From NCBI RefSeq assembly GCF_001758225.1, contig NZ_MAST01000003.1, forward strand, positions 120,494 to 184,493: a stretch of 64,000 nt of DNA, written 5' to 3'. Source of the stretch: Humibacillus sp. DSM 29435. GTDB lineage: Bacteria; Actinomycetota; Actinomycetes; Actinomycetales; Dermatophilaceae. The position numbers and the translations under genes are program-made. The notes under the pieces are model-generated. The model did not search any database. It had not been told where the DNA came from and was given only the letters and a program-made list of their open reading frames with translations. Shown piece by piece: positions 7,928 through 15,256 of this stretch; the stretch's first letter is position 1; every line of letters starts with the position of its first letter.

Positions 7928-9049
7928 ATGGTCAGCGCCAACCCAGACTCACGACTACGGTTCCACCCGTGGCACCGGCCGATCCTGCGGTGCGCCGGGG
8001 AGGTGCAGTTCGGGCTGCTGCCCGAAGGTCCCATCGTGGCGGGGCTCACCGAGGCCGAGGTGGCTCTACTGGCCCGCCTCGACGGGTCGCGCAGCCTTCG
8101 CACCTGTTTTGTCGAGGCCGCCGCCACCGGGGTGAAGGCCCTCCGATGGCGTGAGCTGGTCGACCTGTTGGTCGAGCTCGGCCTGGTCGAGTCCCTGCCC
8201 GAGCACGTCGGCTGGTCAGGCTCAGCGCAGGGGCCGGCGTTGGGTTCGGCGCTCGAGTCGGTGTCTGCTTCGACGCGCCGACCCGCGTTCCCAGGCGCTG
8301 GCGGGTCAGCCCGGCTGGGTCGTGCCGGTCCCCCGAGCCTGACGGCACCCACCGGACCGGTCGTCGTCGACGGGTCCGGCCCGTTGGCCGAACAGCTGGT
8401 CACGCTGCTGAGTCGCGACCTGCCGGCTCGGTCGGTGTCCACCACGTCAGCCGTGATGGGCCGGTCGGTGGCGTCGACCGGCGCGGTCTCATCTGTCGTG
8501 ACCGTCGACCAGGTCAACGCGACTCCCTCGCTCGTCGTTCTCGTCGGCGCACCAGCTCTCGACCCGCGGTCCGGCGACCGGTGGCTGGCCAGCGGAACCA
8601 CCCACCTGCCCGTGTCGGCTGCCGGCCGGCGCACCACCATCGGACCCCTCGTCGAGGGGCCCGCAGGTCCCTGCCTGTGGTGCCTCGACCTGCATCGTGC
8701 CGACCGCGACGACGCCTGGCCCACGGTCATGGCCCAGCTCTGCCCAGACGATGCCACCCGGCTCACCGCTTCGGTCCGGGGGGCTGGGCCACTGCACGGC
8801 GTCGACCTGCTGACCGCGGCCGAGCTGCACCTGACGGCCGGAAGCGTTGCGGTGTTCGTCCAGAGCGTGCTGGCCGGCCACCGGCCGCCACCAGGCATCT
8901 CGATCGACATCTGCCTGCCCTGGCCGCGAACGGACCACCGTCGATGGGCGGTGCACCCACGCTGTCGCCTGCACGACGGCGTCGAGCCATACGAAGACCG
9001 TCAGGGGTCTGACGGGCAGCGCGTCGACGACGGCGATGCTGTGGCCTGA
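7928..9049 (+). CDS. Orphan E1-like / TOMM cyclodehydratase-type docking protein
   Basis: A 373-residue protein starting at ATG 7928 behind CGGAGGTC, a strong site. Its N-terminus (LRFHPWHRPILRCAGEVQFG) and the helix-rich segment with LLARLDGSRSL resemble the precursor-peptide-recognition part of ThiF/cyclodehydratase-like proteins that bind leader peptides of azole-modified peptides (TOMMs). The second half has GPVVVDGSGPLAEQLVTLL, a degenerate nucleotide-binding start, and VEGPAGPCLWCLDLHRADRD with the CXXC pair typical of these proteins. No YcaO enzyme or precursor peptide is encoded nearby. The gene sits where M. tuberculosis has Rv3196 and is kept next to the ABC1 kinase, so its function may be unrelated to peptide modification. 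Confidence 0.65.
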   Translation: MVSANPDSRLRFHPWHRPILRCAGEVQFGLLPEGPIVAGLTEAEVALLARLDGSRSLRTCFVEAAATGVKALRWRELVDLLVELGLVESLPEHVGWSGSAQGPALGSALESVSASTRRPAFPGAGGSARLGRAGPPSLTAPTGPVVVDGSGPLAEQLVTLLSRDLPARSVSTTSAVMGRSVASTGAVSSVVTVDQVNATPSLVVLVGAPALDPRSGDRWLASGTTHLPVSAAGRRTTIGPLVEGPAGPCLWCLDLHRADRDDAWPTVMAQLCPDDATRLTASVRGAGPLHGVDLLTAAELHLTAGSVAVFVQSVLAGHRPPPGISIDICLPWPRTDHRRWAVHPRCRLHDGVEPYEDRQGSDGQRVDDGDAVA

Positions 9050-9145
9050 GGCGTGCCGACAGTCACCGCTCCGACGTGCGCCGGAGCCAGCGTCTAGAGT
9101 CGAAGTCAGGGGCGCAACCAACAACCATCGGCAGGGGTGCACGGC

Positions 9146-10471
9146 GTGACCGATCTACCGCGCAAGGCAGTCGTGCGCAGCGCGCGCCTTGCCAGTGTGC
9201 CGCTCGGCCTGGCCGGGCGCACCGCCCTCGGCCTCGGCAAGCGCATCGGTGGCAAGCCGGCCGAGCTGGTGGCCGCCGAGCTGCAGGCGCGCACGGCCCA
9301 ACAGCTGTTCCAGGTGCTCGGTGAGCTCAAGGGCGGCGCGATGAAGTTCGGACAGGCGCTCTCGATCTTCGAAGCCGCCTTCCCGGAGGAGATGGCCGGC
9401 CCGTACCGCGCGATGCTCACCAAGCTGCAGGACAGCGCACCACCGATGCCCACCAGCTCGGTGCACGGTGTGCTGCGCGACGAGCTGGGGGCACGCTGGC
9501 GCAACCAGTTCGAGTCCTTCGACGACGCACCGGTGGCGTCGGCCTCCATCGGGCAGGTGCACCGAGCCGTCTGGAAGGACGGACGCGCAGCCGCCGTCAA
9601 GATCCAGTACCCGGGCGCCGGCGCCGCCCTCATGAGCGACATCAAACAGCTGTCGCGGGTGGCGAAGGTGGCGACCGCCTGGGTGCCCGGCATCGAGATC
9701 GGGCCGATCCTGACCGAGCTGCGTGACCGCATGGCCGAAGAGCTCGACTACCGGCTGGAGGCGCAGTCGCAGGCGGTGTTCGCGGAGGCCTTCGAGGGCG
9801 ACCCGGAGTTCGCGGTGCCGGTGGTTCTCGCCGGCACCGAGCACGTCATCGTGTCGGAGTGGCTGGAGGGAAAGCCGCTGTCGCGCATCATCGCCGACGG
9901 CACTCCCGCAGAGCGGAACGCCGCCTCCCAGCTCTACCTCGGGTTTCTGATGGCGGGCCCCGCCTACACCGGGATGCTGCACGCCGACCCCCACCCGGGC
10001 AACTTCCGGATGACCCCCGACGGCCGTCTGGGGGTCATCGACTTCGGAGCCGTCAACCGTCTTCCGGGCGGGATGCCGGTCGAGATCGGGCATCTGCTCA
10101 CTGCCGGCCTCGACGGGGGCGCCGATGCGGTGCTGCAGGGGCTGCGCAACATTGGCTTCGTGCGCGAGAACATCGACCTCGACGCCAACCGGCTGCTCGA
10201 CTACCTCGAACCGTTCCTGGCGCCGTTCCGCTCTGACGAGTTCACCTTCAGCCGTGACTGGCTCCGGGGGGTGTTCGCTCACATCAACGATCCGCGCCAG
10301 CCGAACTACACCGTCGGCTACAAGCTGAACCTGCCCGCGGAGTACCTGCTCATCCACCGGGTATGGGGTGGCGGCATCGGTGTGCTCAGCCAGCTCGAGG
10401 GAACGGTGCGCGGTCGCGAGCTCGTCGACGAGCTGCTCCCGGGCGCCGACCTGCCGCCGGTCTCGGCCTGA
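9146..10471 (+). CDS. ABC1/AarF (UbiB-type) atypical kinase family protein
   Basis: About 441 residues of the ABC1 family (COG0661), whose members act as atypical kinases or ATPases linked to isoprenoid lipid and quinone homeostasis. The diagnostic KxGQ-type motif is GGAMKFGQALS. The Ala-rich nucleotide loop is VASASIGQVHRA, the ATP-binding lysine lies in AAAVKIQYPG, the catalytic-loop motif is HADPHPGNFRM, and the metal-binding aspartate is in VIDFGAVN. The GTG at 9146 is preferred because GGCAGGGG lies at good spacing; the GTG at 9137 is in frame and too close to that site. It corresponds to Rv3197, the gene beside whiB7 in mycobacteria. A hairpin terminator follows directly. Confidence 0.92.
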   Translation: MTDLPRKAVVRSARLASVPLGLAGRTALGLGKRIGGKPAELVAAELQARTAQQLFQVLGELKGGAMKFGQALSIFEAAFPEEMAGPYRAMLTKLQDSAPPMPTSSVHGVLRDELGARWRNQFESFDDAPVASASIGQVHRAVWKDGRAAAVKIQYPGAGAALMSDIKQLSRVAKVATAWVPGIEIGPILTELRDRMAEELDYRLEAQSQAVFAEAFEGDPEFAVPVVLAGTEHVIVSEWLEGKPLSRIIADGTPAERNAASQLYLGFLMAGPAYTGMLHADPHPGNFRMTPDGRLGVIDFGAVNRLPGGMPVEIGHLLTAGLDGGADAVLQGLRNIGFVRENIDLDANRLLDYLEPFLAPFRSDEFTFSRDWLRGVFAHINDPRQPNYTVGYKLNLPAEYLLIHRVWGGGIGVLSQLEGTVRGRELVDELLPGADLPPVSA

Positions 10472-10480
10472 CAGACGAAA

Positions 10481-10508
10481 CCGCGGGTGACGTGCGCGTC
10501 ACCCGCGG
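10481..10508. terminator. Hairpin terminator between convergent genes
   Basis: A perfect 12-bp stem (CCGCGGGTGACG with CGTCACCCGCGG) and a TGCG tetraloop, ten bases after the ABC1 kinase stop. There is no T-run, which is common for actinobacterial terminators. It can serve transcripts from both sides, since the small minus-strand gene ends at 10583. Confidence 0.75.
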
Positions 10509-10582
10509 CTCGCTCACTGCATCCAGTGGTTCAGCGTGATGTTCCTCTGTCGTGCTCCGGTCGCCCTCATCGAGGCGGCGGC

Positions 10583-10717
10583 TCACGTGTCGTCGTGCCG
10601 ACGGCTCGCCCGGATCTCCTGAGCAATCAGCCTGGCACTGCGGCGAATTCCGCTGCGGTCCTGGCGCCGAGTGCGCTGGGCGATCCGTTCGCGAGCCAGC
10701 ATCTCCAGCTGGTTCAT
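10583..10717 (-). CDS. Small basic protein encoded downstream of whiB7
   Basis: A 44-residue highly charged protein, MNQLEMLARERIAQRTRRQD at the start and HDDT at the end, rich in Arg with a predicted long helix. It has one of the best ribosome binding sites in the window: AAGGAGGACGTC directly before the ATG at 10717. It lies 53 bases after whiB7 on the same strand and should share its transcript. I do not recognise the family. A helix with alternating Arg and hydrophobic residues could bind RNA or a protein partner, but this is a guess. Its position suggests it belongs to the WhiB7 response. Confidence 0.7.
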   Translation of the reverse strand: MNQLEMLARERIAQRTRRQDRSGIRRSARLIAQEIRASRRHDDT

Positions 10718-10770
10718 GACGTCCTCCTTGTCGGTGAATGGTCTTCTCGTGTGCCATCTGGGCCCTCGCC

Positions 10771-11058
10771 TCAGGCCGCCACGGGATGTTTGCGAGGCCG
10801 GCCCCGTGGCCGCTTGCGCGCCACGACCGCCCCCTGCACGAGCAGCTGCCCGCCCCAGACGCCCCAGGGCTCGTGACGCTCGAGGGCGCCGGCGAGGCAC
10901 TGGGTCCGTAGTGGGCACATCCCGCACAGCGTCTTGGCGAACTCGACGTCCTCCGGGCGCTCGGCGAACCAGAGCTCAGCGTCGTAGTCACGACAGGGGA
11001 TGGTCTCGCCACCCGGCTCGACCTCCGCCTGGTGGTCGAGCAGCTGGCTGAGCGGCAT
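10771..11058 (-). CDS. whiB7: Transcriptional regulator WhiB7
   Basis: A 95-residue iron-sulfur WhiB protein of the WhiB7/WblC type, which with the principal sigma factor switches on intrinsic antibiotic-resistance genes. The four cluster cysteines are Cys22, Cys45, Cys48 and Cys54 (CRDYDAELWF, then LCGMCPLRTQC). The sigma-contacting turn is EPWGVWGG, and the C-terminal AT-hook RGRPRKHP at about 84-91 is diagnostic of WhiB7. The ATG at 11058 follows GGAGGTGAGAACG. The gene has a long upstream leader with a leader ORF, an intrinsic terminator and a WhiB7-type promoter (separate entries), implying attenuation plus autoactivation. It lies next to uvrD2, as in M. tuberculosis (Rv3197A). Confidence 0.96.
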   Translation of the reverse strand: MPLSQLLDHQAEVEPGGETIPCRDYDAELWFAERPEDVEFAKTLCGMCPLRTQCLAGALERHEPWGVWGGQLLVQGAVVARKRPRGRPRKHPVAA

Positions 11059-11140
11059 CGTTCTCACCTCCGTCTGGGCGGTGCCCGGCTGGGCGCCGCC
11101 GTTCTCACTGGCCTGCTCTCTGTCGGTTCTGCTCCGAAGG

Positions 11141-11159
11141 CCCGCGCCCGTGGCGCGGG
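11141..11159 (-). other. Hairpin in the whiB7 leader between attenuator and start codon
   Basis: The minus strand reads CCCGCGCCACGGGCGCGGG, a perfect 8-bp stem with a 3-base loop, followed by CCTTCGG. It lies about 80 bases before the whiB7 ATG. It may be part of the leader fold; it has no T-run and is unlikely to terminate by itself. Confidence 0.4.
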
Positions 11160-11285
11160 TCTCGGTCCTGCTGCTCGGCATCCGGGGTGTCATGGTGTCC
11201 CGATCTGTCTCGCACCCGGTGGGTGCTGCGGTGGATGGTTGCTGACGGTGGGAGCGGCCGGTTGTTCTCTTGCCGAACGTCAGGC

Positions 11286-11327
11286 AAACGAAAAGGCCGC
11301 CAACCCGGTGATGTCGGGTTCGCGGCC
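11286..11327 (-). terminator. Intrinsic terminator (attenuator) in the whiB7 leader
   Basis: On the minus strand GGCCGC and AACCCG pair with CGGGTT and GCGGCC across a short ACATCAC loop, followed at once by TTTTCGTTT. This is the clearest T-tract terminator in the window. It starts about 25 bases after the stop of the 94-codon leader ORF and lies 228 bases upstream of whiB7. That position fits a ribosome-controlled attenuator: transcription would reach whiB7 only when the hairpin fails to form. Confidence 0.88.
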
Positions 11328-11351
11328 TGTGAGGTGAGGCTGGGTCTGGGG

Positions 11352-11636
11352 TCAGACCGGGGGCCTCCCACGGCGGGAGCGAGCGACATCAGGGGTCTTG
11401 TAGGCGAAGGTGGAGCCGGTCGAATCGCCGATGACTCCCGTGAACGGGGCATCGACAGAGGCGAGGCACACCCACGCGATGGGCAGGGCGATAGGCAGCG
11501 CGTTCGGCGTGACGATCGACACAGCGGTGCCTAGGGCGCCGACCATGACGGGTGCGACACGACGCTGGTCAACCCGGCGCACACGCACAGAAGCGACGCA
11601 GCTGTCTGCGTGCTTCGTGGTGGTGTTGTTCTTCAT
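11352..11636 (-). CDS. Leader ORF upstream of whiB7 (94 codons)
   Basis: The ATG at 11636 follows AGGAGGTCAGCCTG, a strong site. The product begins MKNNTTTKHADSCVASVRVR and has a hydrophobic centre (PVMVGALGTAVSIV, then LPIALPIAWVCLA) that could be a membrane segment; it ends basic with RSRRGRPP. The stop lies just before the attenuator hairpin, and the promoter about 65 bases upstream is WhiB7-type, so the ORF is part of the whiB7 transcript. In mycobacteria and Streptomyces short upstream ORFs sense stalled ribosomes to control whiB7 and wblC. This one is long for such a role, so it may also encode a functional small protein. No homologue is recognised. Confidence 0.72.
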   Translation of the reverse strand: MKNNTTTKHADSCVASVRVRRVDQRRVAPVMVGALGTAVSIVTPNALPIALPIAWVCLASVDAPFTGVIGDSTGSTFAYKTPDVARSRRGRPPV

Positions 11637-11704
11637 CAGGCTGACCTCCTCACTGTTCTCGCGCTCCCCGGCGGGCAACCGATGCCTCCGGGCTTGACTT
11701 GATC

Positions 11705-11744
11705 AGGGTACGCGGGTGGTTCCCGGCCCAACAACTGATTTTCC
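11705..11744 (-). promoter_or_regulatory. WhiB7-dependent type promoter of the whiB7 unit
   Basis: On the minus strand GGAAAATCAG (AT-rich) is followed directly by a -35 TTGTTG, an 18-base spacer and a -10 TACCCT at 11705-11710. An AT-rich block abutting the -35 is the known hallmark of WhiB7 target promoters, read by its AT-hook. Transcription would start near 11698, giving a leader of about 640 bases. The promoter lies just past the uvrD2 stop. Confidence 0.7.
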
Positions 11745-11768
11745 GAACTTTCCTGAAGATTTTCTCGG

Positions 11769-13922
11769 CTACGAAGGCTTGGCGGCCGATTCGCTTGTGT
11801 CAGAACGCTTCTCAAGGAGTTCTTCAGGGTCTGCACCACCCATGATGGCGATGACATCGTCGGCGTACTGCTCGAGCTTGCGGGCGCCCACGCCGCTGAT
11901 GGCCGACAGTGCCCTCGCATCGGCGGGCTCACTCTCGGCAATGGCCGTGAGGGTGGCATCGGTGAACACGACGTACGCCGGCACACTCGCCTCGCGGGCG
12001 ACGGCCAGACGCCAGGCCCGCAGACGCTCGAAGGTCGCCTCGTCGTAGGTGGGGGGGCAGTCGTCACAACGACCCACCTTGCGCTGCGCCGCGCTCGTCA
12101 GCTCGGCTCCGCACCCCCGGCACGTTCGCGGGGTGGAGACCTTCGGGCTCGAGCGCCGCCCGCCGCCGCTCGCCTTGGTGGCGCTGGTGCGGGCGCCATC
12201 ACCGAGGATGCCGGTGGCGCCGGCCAGGAAGCGTGAGACCCGGCGGCCCCGGCGGCCTCCGGGGTTGCGGGCTCCCGACCACGACAGGAACAGCTCGCGG
12301 CGAGCCCGGGTGAGGCCGACGTAGAGCAGCCGTCGCTCCTCCTCGATCTCGTCAGGCCCCTCGGCCATCGAGATCGGGAGAAGGCCCTCGGAGACACCGA
12401 CGATGAACACGGTGTCCCACTCGAGACCTTTCGCTGCGTGCAGGCTGGCGAGGGTGACGCCCTGGACGACCGGGGCGTGCTGCTCAGCAGCGCGCCGGTC
12501 GAGCTCGGCGACGAGCTCGGGCAGCCGCGCCTCGGGCGCGGCCACCGCCAGGTTGTCGGCCTCGCTCGCCAGGGCGTTCAGCGACTCCCACCGTTCGCGG
12601 GTGGCACCGCTGCCGGCGGGGGGCTGCTCGGCCCAGCCTGCGCCGGTGATGACGTCGCGAACCAGGTGCCCCAGCGGCTTCTCGCCGTCGTCGCCTCGTG
12701 CCGCTCCCCGGAGCAGCAGGATCGCCGCCCGCACCTCCTTGCGGGCGAAGAAACGCTCGCCGCCGCGCACGAGGTACGGCACGCCGGCATCCGTGAGGGC
12801 CGACTCGAAGGCCTCCGACTGGGCGTTGATCCGAAAGAGCACGGCTATCTCAGCCGCGGGGTGACCTTTGTCGACGAGGCGCCGGATGCGCTCGGCCACG
12901 GCCACCGCCTCGGCCGGGTCGTCAGGGTGCTCGCTCAGCAGCGGGGTCGGGCCCGGCGCACCCTCGGAGACCAGGCGCAGGGCGCCGCTGCGCACCGCCT
13001 CGGGGCCCGAGCCGATCACGGTGTTGGCGAGCGTCACGATCTGCGGGGTCGAACGGTAGTTGCGCACCAGCCGCACGACGTGCGCCTTCGGGAAGCGGTT
13101 CGTGAACCCGAGCAGGTGGCGGGGGCTCGCCCCGGTGAAGGAGTAGATCGTCTGGCTCGGGTCACCCACGACGACGAGGTCGTCGCGCTCGCCCAGCCAC
13201 ACGTCGAGCAGGCGCTGCTGCACGGCGTTGACGTCCTGGTACTCGTCGACGACGAACGAGCGGTACTGCCCTCGCACGGCGCGGGCGATGTCGTCGCGCT
13301 CGTCGAGGATGCCGACCGTCGTCAGCAGCACGTCCTCGAAGTCGATGACCCCCCGCCGTTGCAGCACCTCCCCGTAGGCCTCGAAGAGCCGGGCCATCGC
13401 GGTGAGGTCGAGCCCGGGTGGCTCACGGCGAGCCGCCTTGGCCCCGGCGACGTAGGAGGCCGGGTCGAGCAGGTTGACCTTGGCCCACTCGATCTCGCCG
13501 GCGAGGTCACGAATGGTGGTGCGGTCGAACTGCAGCCGCAACCGCCCGGCGGCCTCCGCCACCGCTGACGCCTTCTGGCTGAGGATCTCCGGGGCGGCGC
13601 CCCCAACGGCCTGAGGCCAGAAGAAGTGCAGCTGCCGCAACGCCGCCGAGTGGAAGGTGCGGGCCTGCACCCCGGCCACCCCGAGCTGGCGCAGTCGGGT
13701 GCGCATCTCGCCGGCTGCCCGGGCGGTGAAGGTCAGGGCCAGCACGCGCTGGGGCTGCACCTGACCGGAGTGCACGGCGTAGGCGATGCGGTGGGTGATG
13801 GCACGCGTCTTACCGGTGCCGGCACCGGCCAGCACACACACGGGGCCGGGCGGTGCCGTGGCGACGTCGCGCTGCTCGGGGTCGAGGCCGGCGAGGATGT
13901 CGTCGGATGCCGCCGGGTTCAG
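11769..13922 (-). CDS. uvrD2: UvrD2-type superfamily 1 helicase with HRDC domain
   Basis: A 717-residue 3'-5' DNA helicase of the actinobacterial UvrD2 group. Motifs: Q motif ILAGLDPEQRDVA, Walker A GAGTGKT, motif Ia TFTARAAGEM, Walker B DEYQDVNAVQQ, motif III GDPSQTIYSFTGA, motif IV VRNYRSTPQI, motif V LHAAKGLEW and motif VI YVGLTRARREL. A four-cysteine stretch (CRGCG and CDDCP) and an HRDC domain (about 630-700) follow, as in mycobacterial UvrD2 (Rv3198c). The first GTG in frame (13841) falls after the Q motif, and no ATG, GTG or TTG precedes it before a stop. The CTG at 13920-13922, overlapping the ppk2 stop as CTGA, is therefore the best start. Confidence 0.9.
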   Translation of the reverse strand: MNPAASDDILAGLDPEQRDVATAPPGPVCVLAGAGTGKTRAITHRIAYAVHSGQVQPQRVLALTFTARAAGEMRTRLRQLGVAGVQARTFHSAALRQLHFFWPQAVGGAAPEILSQKASAVAEAAGRLRLQFDRTTIRDLAGEIEWAKVNLLDPASYVAGAKAARREPPGLDLTAMARLFEAYGEVLQRRGVIDFEDVLLTTVGILDERDDIARAVRGQYRSFVVDEYQDVNAVQQRLLDVWLGERDDLVVVGDPSQTIYSFTGASPRHLLGFTNRFPKAHVVRLVRNYRSTPQIVTLANTVIGSGPEAVRSGALRLVSEGAPGPTPLLSEHPDDPAEAVAVAERIRRLVDKGHPAAEIAVLFRINAQSEAFESALTDAGVPYLVRGGERFFARKEVRAAILLLRGAARGDDGEKPLGHLVRDVITGAGWAEQPPAGSGATRERWESLNALASEADNLAVAAPEARLPELVAELDRRAAEQHAPVVQGVTLASLHAAKGLEWDTVFIVGVSEGLLPISMAEGPDEIEEERRLLYVGLTRARRELFLSWSGARNPGGRRGRRVSRFLAGATGILGDGARTSATKASGGGRRSSPKVSTPRTCRGCGAELTSAAQRKVGRCDDCPPTYDEATFERLRAWRLAVAREASVPAYVVFTDATLTAIAESEPADARALSAISGVGARKLEQYADDVIAIMGGADPEELLEKRSDTSESAAKPS

Positions 13923-14830
13923 GAGGGATCACCCGCGGTGGCGGCGTGCGCCGCGAGCACTGCGGCGGCATGGTCAGGCACGTAGTTCTGGTTGGCCTGC
14001 GGCGGGCGCACGTAGCCGCGCGGCGCCGGGCGGTCGGGGATGGGGGGCACGTCGGGCTGAACGGCGTCGTGGGGGATCGAGGTGAGCAGGTGGTTGATCA
14101 CGTTGACCCGGGAGGAGCGCTTGTCTTCGGACTCGACGACGTACCACGGGGCCCACGCGGTGTCGGTGGCCGCCATCATCTCGTCCTTGGCCTGGGAGTA
14201 GTCCTCCCAGCGCGTGATCGACTCGAGGTCCATCGGTGAGAGCTTCCACTGCCGCATGGGGTCTTTCGCCCGCGACCGGAACCGGCGCTCCTGCTCGACG
14301 TCGGACACGCTGAACCAGTACTTGCGCACCACGATGCCGTCATCGACCAGCATCTGCTCGAAGACGGGAGCCTGCACGAGGAAGCGTGAATGCTGCTCGT
14401 CACTGCAGAAGCCCATCACTCGCTCGACACCGGCCCGGTTGTACCAGGAGCGGTCGAACAGCACGATCTCGCCGGCAGCCGGCAGATGGGCCACGTAGCG
14501 CTGGAAGTACCATTCGGTCTTCTCGCGGTCGGTCGGCGCGGGCAGCGCCGAGATGCGCGCGACGCGGGGGCTGAGGTACTCGGTGATCCGCTTGATGGCC
14601 GAGCCCTTGCCGGCGGCGTCACGGCCCTCGAACACCACCACCACGCGTGCTCCGGTGGCTCGCGCCCACTCCTGCATCGCCACCAGCTCGGTCTGCAGCC
14701 GCCGCAGCTCGGCCTCGTAGACACCAAGGTCCATCTTCTTGGGCTTCGGCAGCTTCCGGTGCTTCTCGTGCTTCTCGTGCTTCTCGTGCTTCTCGTGCTT
14801 CTCGTCGCGATTGGCGTGATGCTTTCCCAT
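13919..14830 (-). CDS. ppk2: Polyphosphate kinase 2 family protein
   Basis: A 303-residue PPK2, which moves phosphate between polyphosphate and nucleotides. Walker A is EGRDAAGKGSAIKRI and Walker B is DRSWYNRAGVERVMGF. The lid region has RSRAKDPMRQWKLSPMD, and WAPWYVVESEDKRSSRVN is the usual C-terminal family stretch. The ATG at 14830 follows AAGGATGACCCC. Before the domain is an unusual lysine/histidine-rich N-terminus containing repeated HEK units, encoded by a 9-bp repeat. The stop overlaps the proposed CTG start of uvrD2, so the two genes are probably coupled. The direction of the reaction and nucleotide preference cannot be told from sequence. Confidence 0.93.
   Translation of the reverse strand: MGKHHANRDEKHEKHEKHEKHEKHRKLPKPKKMDLGVYEAELRRLQTELVAMQEWARATGARVVVVFEGRDAAGKGSAIKRITEYLSPRVARISALPAPTDREKTEWYFQRYVAHLPAAGEIVLFDRSWYNRAGVERVMGFCSDEQHSRFLVQAPVFEQMLVDDGIVVRKYWFSVSDVEQERRFRSRAKDPMRQWKLSPMDLESITRWEDYSQAKDEMMAATDTAWAPWYVVESEDKRSSRVNVINHLLTSIPHDAVQPDVPPIPDRPAPRGYVRPPQANQNYVPDHAAAVLAAHAATAGDPS
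14762..14806. repeat. 9-bp repeat coding for HEK units in PPK2
   Basis: Five successive copies of CTTCTCGTG on the plus strand (the last ends in C), read on the minus strand as Glu-Lys-His units in the basic N-terminus of the PPK2. Copy number could vary by slippage without breaking the frame. Confidence 0.9.
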
Positions 14831-14893
14831 GGGGTCATCCTTGCATCGAAGGACGACGCAGCGACGACGCAGCAAGGAGAGGCCGAGGCACCC

Positions 14894-15223
14894 GTGGACA
14901 ACGCAACCGACCCAGAGACCAACCCCACCCAGCACGGATCCGGAACAGGCAGCGGCCACCCGGTTGCCGACCTGCTCCCACCACGCGGGACGGTGACGAT
15001 GTTCACGACGTCGTGGTGCGGCTACTGCGCGCAGCTGAAGGGCGCGCTCACCCGCGACGGGCTCTCGTTCACCGAGGTCGACATCGAGGCCAACCCGACG
15101 CGGGCCGAGTTCGTCGAGCACGTCAACGCGGGCAACCGCACCGTGCCCACGGTGCTCTTCCCCGACGGCACGACCGCGACCAACCCGACGATCGCTGAGG
15201 TGCGCGAGCGGATCGCCGGCTGA
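14894..15223 (+). CDS. Mycoredoxin (glutaredoxin-like, CGYC)
   Basis: A thioredoxin-fold oxidoreductase of the mycoredoxin-1 group, which reduces mycothiol-mixed disulfides. The active site is TTSWCGYCAQLKGAL, followed by the cis-proline region NRTVPTVLFPDG and the GTTATNPTIAEVR end. The core domain starts at MFTTSWCGYC (14999). I chose the upstream GTG at 14894, which adds a Pro/Gly/His-rich segment of about 35 residues and has GAGG at good spacing; the internal ATG at 14999 is the alternative. The divergent neighbour is ppk2, whose ATG lies 64 bases away. As I recall, the M. tuberculosis counterpart Rv3198A lies in the same place. Confidence 0.9.
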   Translation: MDNATDPETNPTQHGSGTGSGHPVADLLPPRGTVTMFTTSWCGYCAQLKGALTRDGLSFTEVDIEANPTRAEFVEHVNAGNRTVPTVLFPDGTTATNPTIAEVRERIAG

Positions 15224-15256
15224 GCGGCATCCTGCTGCGCTGCGCTCTGCCGCCGC

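Noticed and set aside
7540..10471. A TOMM biosynthetic cluster
   Set aside because: Only the docking-type protein is present; no YcaO, dehydrogenase, precursor peptide or transporter is encoded in the neighbourhood.
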